A stretch of DNA of 5,583 nucleotides from a bacterium (GTDB lineage: Bacteria; Ratteibacteria; UBA8468), in assembly GCA_030672255.1 (NCBI GenBank), contig DAOVGU010000127.1:1-5583 (forward strand). The letters are read 5' to 3'. Of the stretch, positions 4,623 through 5,583 are shown one piece after another. A program made the translations under genes and the position numbers. Position 1 is the stretch's first letter. Each line of letters opens with the position of its first letter. Below the pieces are notes generated by a model, which searched no databases, was not told the origin of the DNA, and saw only the letters and a program-made list of their open reading frames with translations.

Positions 4623-5534
4623 CTAAATATGCTGACGGAGGATGTTCTTTAGACCTAAAGAGGTGGCTAAATTGAGGGCTTTCTGATACTCCTCTCTGGT
4701 TATCCTGCGGTTCAATTCAGGAATTTGTGGGGCACGATTGGCAGGAAAGTATTGTGCCATAAGACTTATATAGGTATCGGGAGAAATTTCCCTGGCAATG
4801 AACTTTAATACTCTTTCGCTTTTGGCTAAATCGTTAGGCAAAATGAGATGCCGGATAAGTAAGCCTCTTTTTGCTATTCCCTCTCTATCTAACTCCAAAT
4901 TTTCCACCTGTCGGTACATTTCCTTTAATGCTAATTTTGTTTTGGAAAAATAATCAGGAACTTTAGAATAAATTTCTCCTTCTTGATCATCCCCATACTT
5001 GAAATCCGGCATATAGATATCAATGATCCCATCAAGAAGTTTTAGGGTCTCTATCGCCTCATAACCGCTGGTATTGTGAACCAGAGGAATTTTGAGCCCT
5101 TCGGGAATGGCTAAAAGAAGGGCTTTTAAAATTTGAGGAACAAAGTGTGTCGGGGTGACAAAATTGATATTGTGACAACCCTTCTCCTGAAGACGAAGCA
5201 TCATCCGGGAAAGGGAGTTTACGGTTTCTTCATTTCCCTCTCCCAACTGACTGATAGGATAGTTCTGGCAAAAGCAGCATCTTAAGGTGCAGTTGGTAAA
5301 AAAGATCGTGCCCGAGCCCCTGTATCCCGAGATTGGTGGCTCCTCGCCAAAATGGGGATTCCAGCTGGCAACAATGGGGTTTTGGCCTGATTTGCAAAAA
5401 CCTCTTTCCTCTTTGAGTCTGTTTACCTGGCAATTGCGGGGACAAAGCTTGCAACTTCCAAGGATATTATAGCTTTCTTCTACCCTCTTTTTTAGCGTTC
5501 CATTCTGATAAAGATTAAGGTAGCGAGGATACAT
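4623..5534 (-). CDS. Radical SAM protein, PflX/COG1313 type (pyruvate formate-lyase activating enzyme-like)
   Basis: The 303-residue product carries the radical SAM motif CxxxCxxC as CTLRCCFC, with Cys82, Cys86 and Cys89 expected to hold the 4Fe-4S cluster that cleaves S-adenosylmethionine. It is preceded by SGTIFFTN (74-81), typical of this group. An N-terminal cysteine set (Cys28, Cys31, Cys35, Cys47, in CKLCPRNC and GFC) may bind a second metal or cluster. LVHNTSGYE (151-159) and YMPDFKYG (174-181) follow as expected. The substrate of this family is not established, and no glycyl-radical enzyme partner is visible. ATG at 5534 gives the family-like N-terminus MYPRYLNLYQNG. However, no good ribosome site precedes it and the frame stays open for 16 more codons to the right edge, so a longer protein is possible. 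The enzyme points to anaerobic metabolism. It lies upstream of the sugar cluster, separated from it by repeats and a promoter. Confidence 0.85.
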   Translation of the reverse strand: MYPRYLNLYQNGTLKKRVEESYNILGSCKLCPRNCQVNRLKEERGFCKSGQNPIVASWNPHFGEEPPISGYRGSGTIFFTNCTLRCCFCQNYPISQLGEGNEETVNSLSRMMLRLQEKGCHNINFVTPTHFVPQILKALLLAIPEGLKIPLVHNTSGYEAIETLKLLDGIIDIYMPDFKYGDDQEGEIYSKVPDYFSKTKLALKEMYRQVENLELDREGIAKRGLLIRHLILPNDLAKSERVLKFIAREISPDTYISLMAQYFPANRAPQIPELNRRITREEYQKALNLATSLGLKNILRQHI

Positions 5535-5583
5535 TAAATCTTCAACAATTTTGCCTTCGCTGAGGAGGTACCTGAAGAAAGAG

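Noticed and set aside
4429..4626. 65-codon plus-strand frame (MRFYRDFREL...)
   Set aside because: Most of it is repeat locus D read through, it runs into the end of the radical SAM gene on the other strand, and it has no ribosome site or recognisable product.

Overview
The window is a single-strand (minus) run of genes from an unidentified bacterium, probably an uncultured anaerobe. That guess rests on three things: a stand-alone radical SAM enzyme related to pyruvate formate-lyase activating enzymes, a moderately AT-rich coding style, and many short palindromic interspersed repeats of the kind common in metagenome-derived genomes. No phylum can be assigned from the sequence alone. No CRISPR array, tRNA, rRNA or transposase gene was seen.

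Reading along the minus strand, from high to low coordinates, the layout is as follows. (1) A radical SAM protein of the PflX/COG1313 type lies at 5534-4623. (2) A repeat block lies at 4596-4501, followed by a strong sigma70-like promoter (TTGACA, 17-nt spacer, TATAAC) at 4382-4354. (3) This promoter now leads into a wrecked ROK-family sugar-responsive repressor at 4340-3619. The DNA-binding helix-turn-helix survives, but the central sugar-kinase-like domain is deleted, a 4-bp tandem duplication shifts the frame, and an array of palindromic repeats sits in the C-terminal part. (4) A small transaldolase lies at 3444-2800. (5) A glucosamine-6-phosphate deaminase-like protein (NagB family) lies at 2642-1791. 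(6) A Gfo/Idh/MocA-family NAD(P)-dependent sugar oxidoreductase lies at 1594-566. (7) A 38-codon small ORF of doubtful status overlaps the start of a partial, membrane-anchored or exported protein of unknown function that runs off the left edge (459-1).

The ROK repressor remnant, transaldolase, NagB-like protein and oxidoreductase look like a carbohydrate-utilisation locus. A plausible reading is that the ROK protein once sensed a sugar and controlled the cluster, while the three enzymes oxidise, isomerise/deaminate and redistribute a sugar or amino sugar. The substrate is not evident, and two of the three enzymes have a substitution at a normally catalytic acidic position (Asp to His in the NagB-like protein, Asp to Arg in the oxidoreductase).

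Repeats fill almost every intergenic gap. One family (GTCATTGCGA/TCGCAATGAC ends) occurs at four loci between 2715 and 4596 and carries a nested 19-bp palindrome at three of them. A second, C/G-rich family occurs as a 76-bp pair in inverted orientation (368-443 and 1704-1779) that brackets the oxidoreductase gene. One copy is translated as the N-terminus of the partial exported protein. These repeats, their effect on genes and the decayed regulator are the most unusual features here. I did not find convincing evidence of a wholly new system.
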